In this document: piece after piece, positions 12,978 through 13,743 of the stretch
How positions within the stretch are numbered: the first letter of the stretch is position 1
How the letters are laid out: each line of letters opens with the position of its first letter
Source: a bacterium
GTDB lineage: Bacteria > Bacillota > Negativicutes > Acidaminococcales > Acidaminococcaceae
NCBI GenBank assembly: GCA_004562175.1
Contig: SFRS01000007.1
Coordinates: 1 to 13,743, forward strand
Reading direction: 5' to 3'
DNA: 13,743 nt
Made by a program: the position numbers and the translations under genes
The notes under the pieces: model-generated
What the model was told of the DNA's origin: nothing
The model's database searches: none
Seen by the model: only the letters and a program-made list of their open reading frames with translations

Positions 12978-13743
12978 GTGGACGAGCAAGAGATTACTAT
13001 TGATTTACGTGATTTGTGGCACGTATTACAAAAAAATATACGCACCATTAAAAAGGTAACCTGTGGCTTCGTAGCTGCCGCCGTTGTCTACCTGATTGTT
13101 GTGCCTCCGACATATGAATCCGTGGCTTTGCTGCGCGTGAAGCAGCCGAAGGGTATTGGTAGCTCTATTTTGGAATCCATGCCCATGGGCAATGCCATGG
13201 CTACTAAGCAGCTCATGAGCACCTATGCAGAAATTTTGAAGAGCCGCAGTGTAGTTGTGCCTGTAATTGAAGCGACTGAAGAAGCTGATAAGGATGGCAA
13301 ATTCCCTCGCTATGAGGATTATTTGAAGGCCCGTGTAACCACCAATCCTTTCAAGGATACGGAAATTATGCAGGTCAGCGTGACTGCTAAAACTGCAGAG
13401 GATGCCCAAAAGGCTAACCAGCTTTTAGTGAATGGCTTCCTGACCCGTCTGACAGAATTGGTACGTGGCGAGCAAAAGACCACCCGCCTGTTCATTGAAG
13501 AGCGTGTGAAATCCTCTAAGCAGGAGCTCAACGATGCTGAAAGCAAGCTGACCCAGTTCAAGAAAGAGAATAATGTGCTGTCCCCTGATAATCAGGTGAA
13601 GATGACTGCGGACAAGCTGACCATGGTGGACAAGCTGCGTGCTGAAAACAAGGTTGCTTTAGAGGCGGCTAAATCTCGCAATAATGCTGTAAGCCGTCAG
13701 CTACAGAATAATACTGCCAGCATCGCCGACAACAACGTGATCA
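12978..13743 (+). CDS. Wzz-type chain-length determinant, 5' part (cut by window end)
   Basis: A GTG start at 12978 follows GAGGAG (12965-12970) with 7-base spacing, and the frame stays open for 255 codons to the window edge. The protein begins with a short acidic cytoplasmic segment ending in DLWHVLQKNIRTIKK, then a hydrophobic helix (about 28-43), then PPTYESVALLRVKQP, typical of Wzz/PCP proteins that set the length of surface polysaccharide. Residues from about 165 onward are predicted coiled coil (VKSSKQELNDAESKL and beyond). The second membrane helix, and any fused kinase domain, would lie beyond the window. It is 13 bases after the export gene and clearly in the same operon. Confidence 0.87.
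   Translation, partial: MDEQEITIDLRDLWHVLQKNIRTIKKVTCGFVAAAVVYLIVVPPTYESVALLRVKQPKGIGSSILESMPMGNAMATKQLMSTYAEILKSRSVVVPVIEATEEADKDGKFPRYEDYLKARVTTNPFKDTEIMQVSVTAKTAEDAQKANQLLVNGFLTRLTELVRGEQKTTRLFIEERVKSSKQELNDAESKLTQFKKENNVLSPDNQVKMTADKLTMVDKLRAENKVALEAAKSRNNAVSRQLQNNTASIADNNVI

Overview
The window is ordinary-density bacterial chromosome with every gene on the + strand. It reads as a diderm Firmicute, most likely class Negativicutes (Acidaminococcaceae or Selenomonadaceae-like); this is inferred from protein style and not confirmed. Reasons: strong AGGAGG-type ribosome binding sites, Firmicute-style intrinsic terminators and sigma-A-like promoters, occasional TTG/GTG starts, and a Wza-type outer-membrane polysaccharide export protein beside a CpsB-type PHP phosphatase typical of Firmicutes. 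I see no rRNA, tRNA, CRISPR array, transposase or prophage gene, and no gene-free stretch longer than 300 bases. The longest gaps, 4653-4897 and 11212-11451, are filled by a terminator followed by a promoter.

Layout. (1) 1-1347: one transcription unit with a near-consensus promoter, a membrane-anchored M23 murein endopeptidase and a terminator. (2) 1409-4701: a metabolic cluster made of a DhaL-like kinase subunit, a DhaK-like subunit, an LsrF-like class I aldolase/thiolase and a small VOC-fold protein, ending in a terminator. Two copies of an unnamed structured repeat, in opposite orientation, flank dhaK (2126-2205 and 3277-3430), and a promoter lies just inside the first copy. (3) 4816-7709: a TrpXYZ-type ABC importer (lipoprotein, permease, ATPase) with its own promoter and a hairpin between the lipoprotein and permease genes. 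(4) 7847-8294: a small XRE-family regulator with promoter and terminator. (5) 8310-11319: two HAD phosphatases of different subclasses and an M24 aminopeptidase-like protein, ending in a terminator. (6) 11334 to the window end: the start of a capsule/exopolysaccharide operon (CpsB-like PHP tyrosine phosphatase, Wza-like export protein, Wzz-like chain-length regulator cut by the window edge).

How the genes may work together. In unit 2 the DhaK and DhaL catalytic residues are all present, the aldolase matches LsrF including the Schiff-base lysine at residue 203, and no DhaM, LsrK or LsrG is visible. This suggests a pathway in which a Dha-type kinase phosphorylates a small keto compound, a VOC protein acts on the product, and an LsrF-type enzyme cleaves it. 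The substrate is unknown; DHA, a tetrulose, or the AI-2 precursor DPD are possibilities. The most unusual non-coding feature is the inverted repeat pair around dhaK, which could mark mobile elements, an invertible segment, or a long-range RNA duplex in the operon transcript. Unit 6 fits the Wzy-dependent polysaccharide export scheme, with phosphotyrosine control implied by CpsB.
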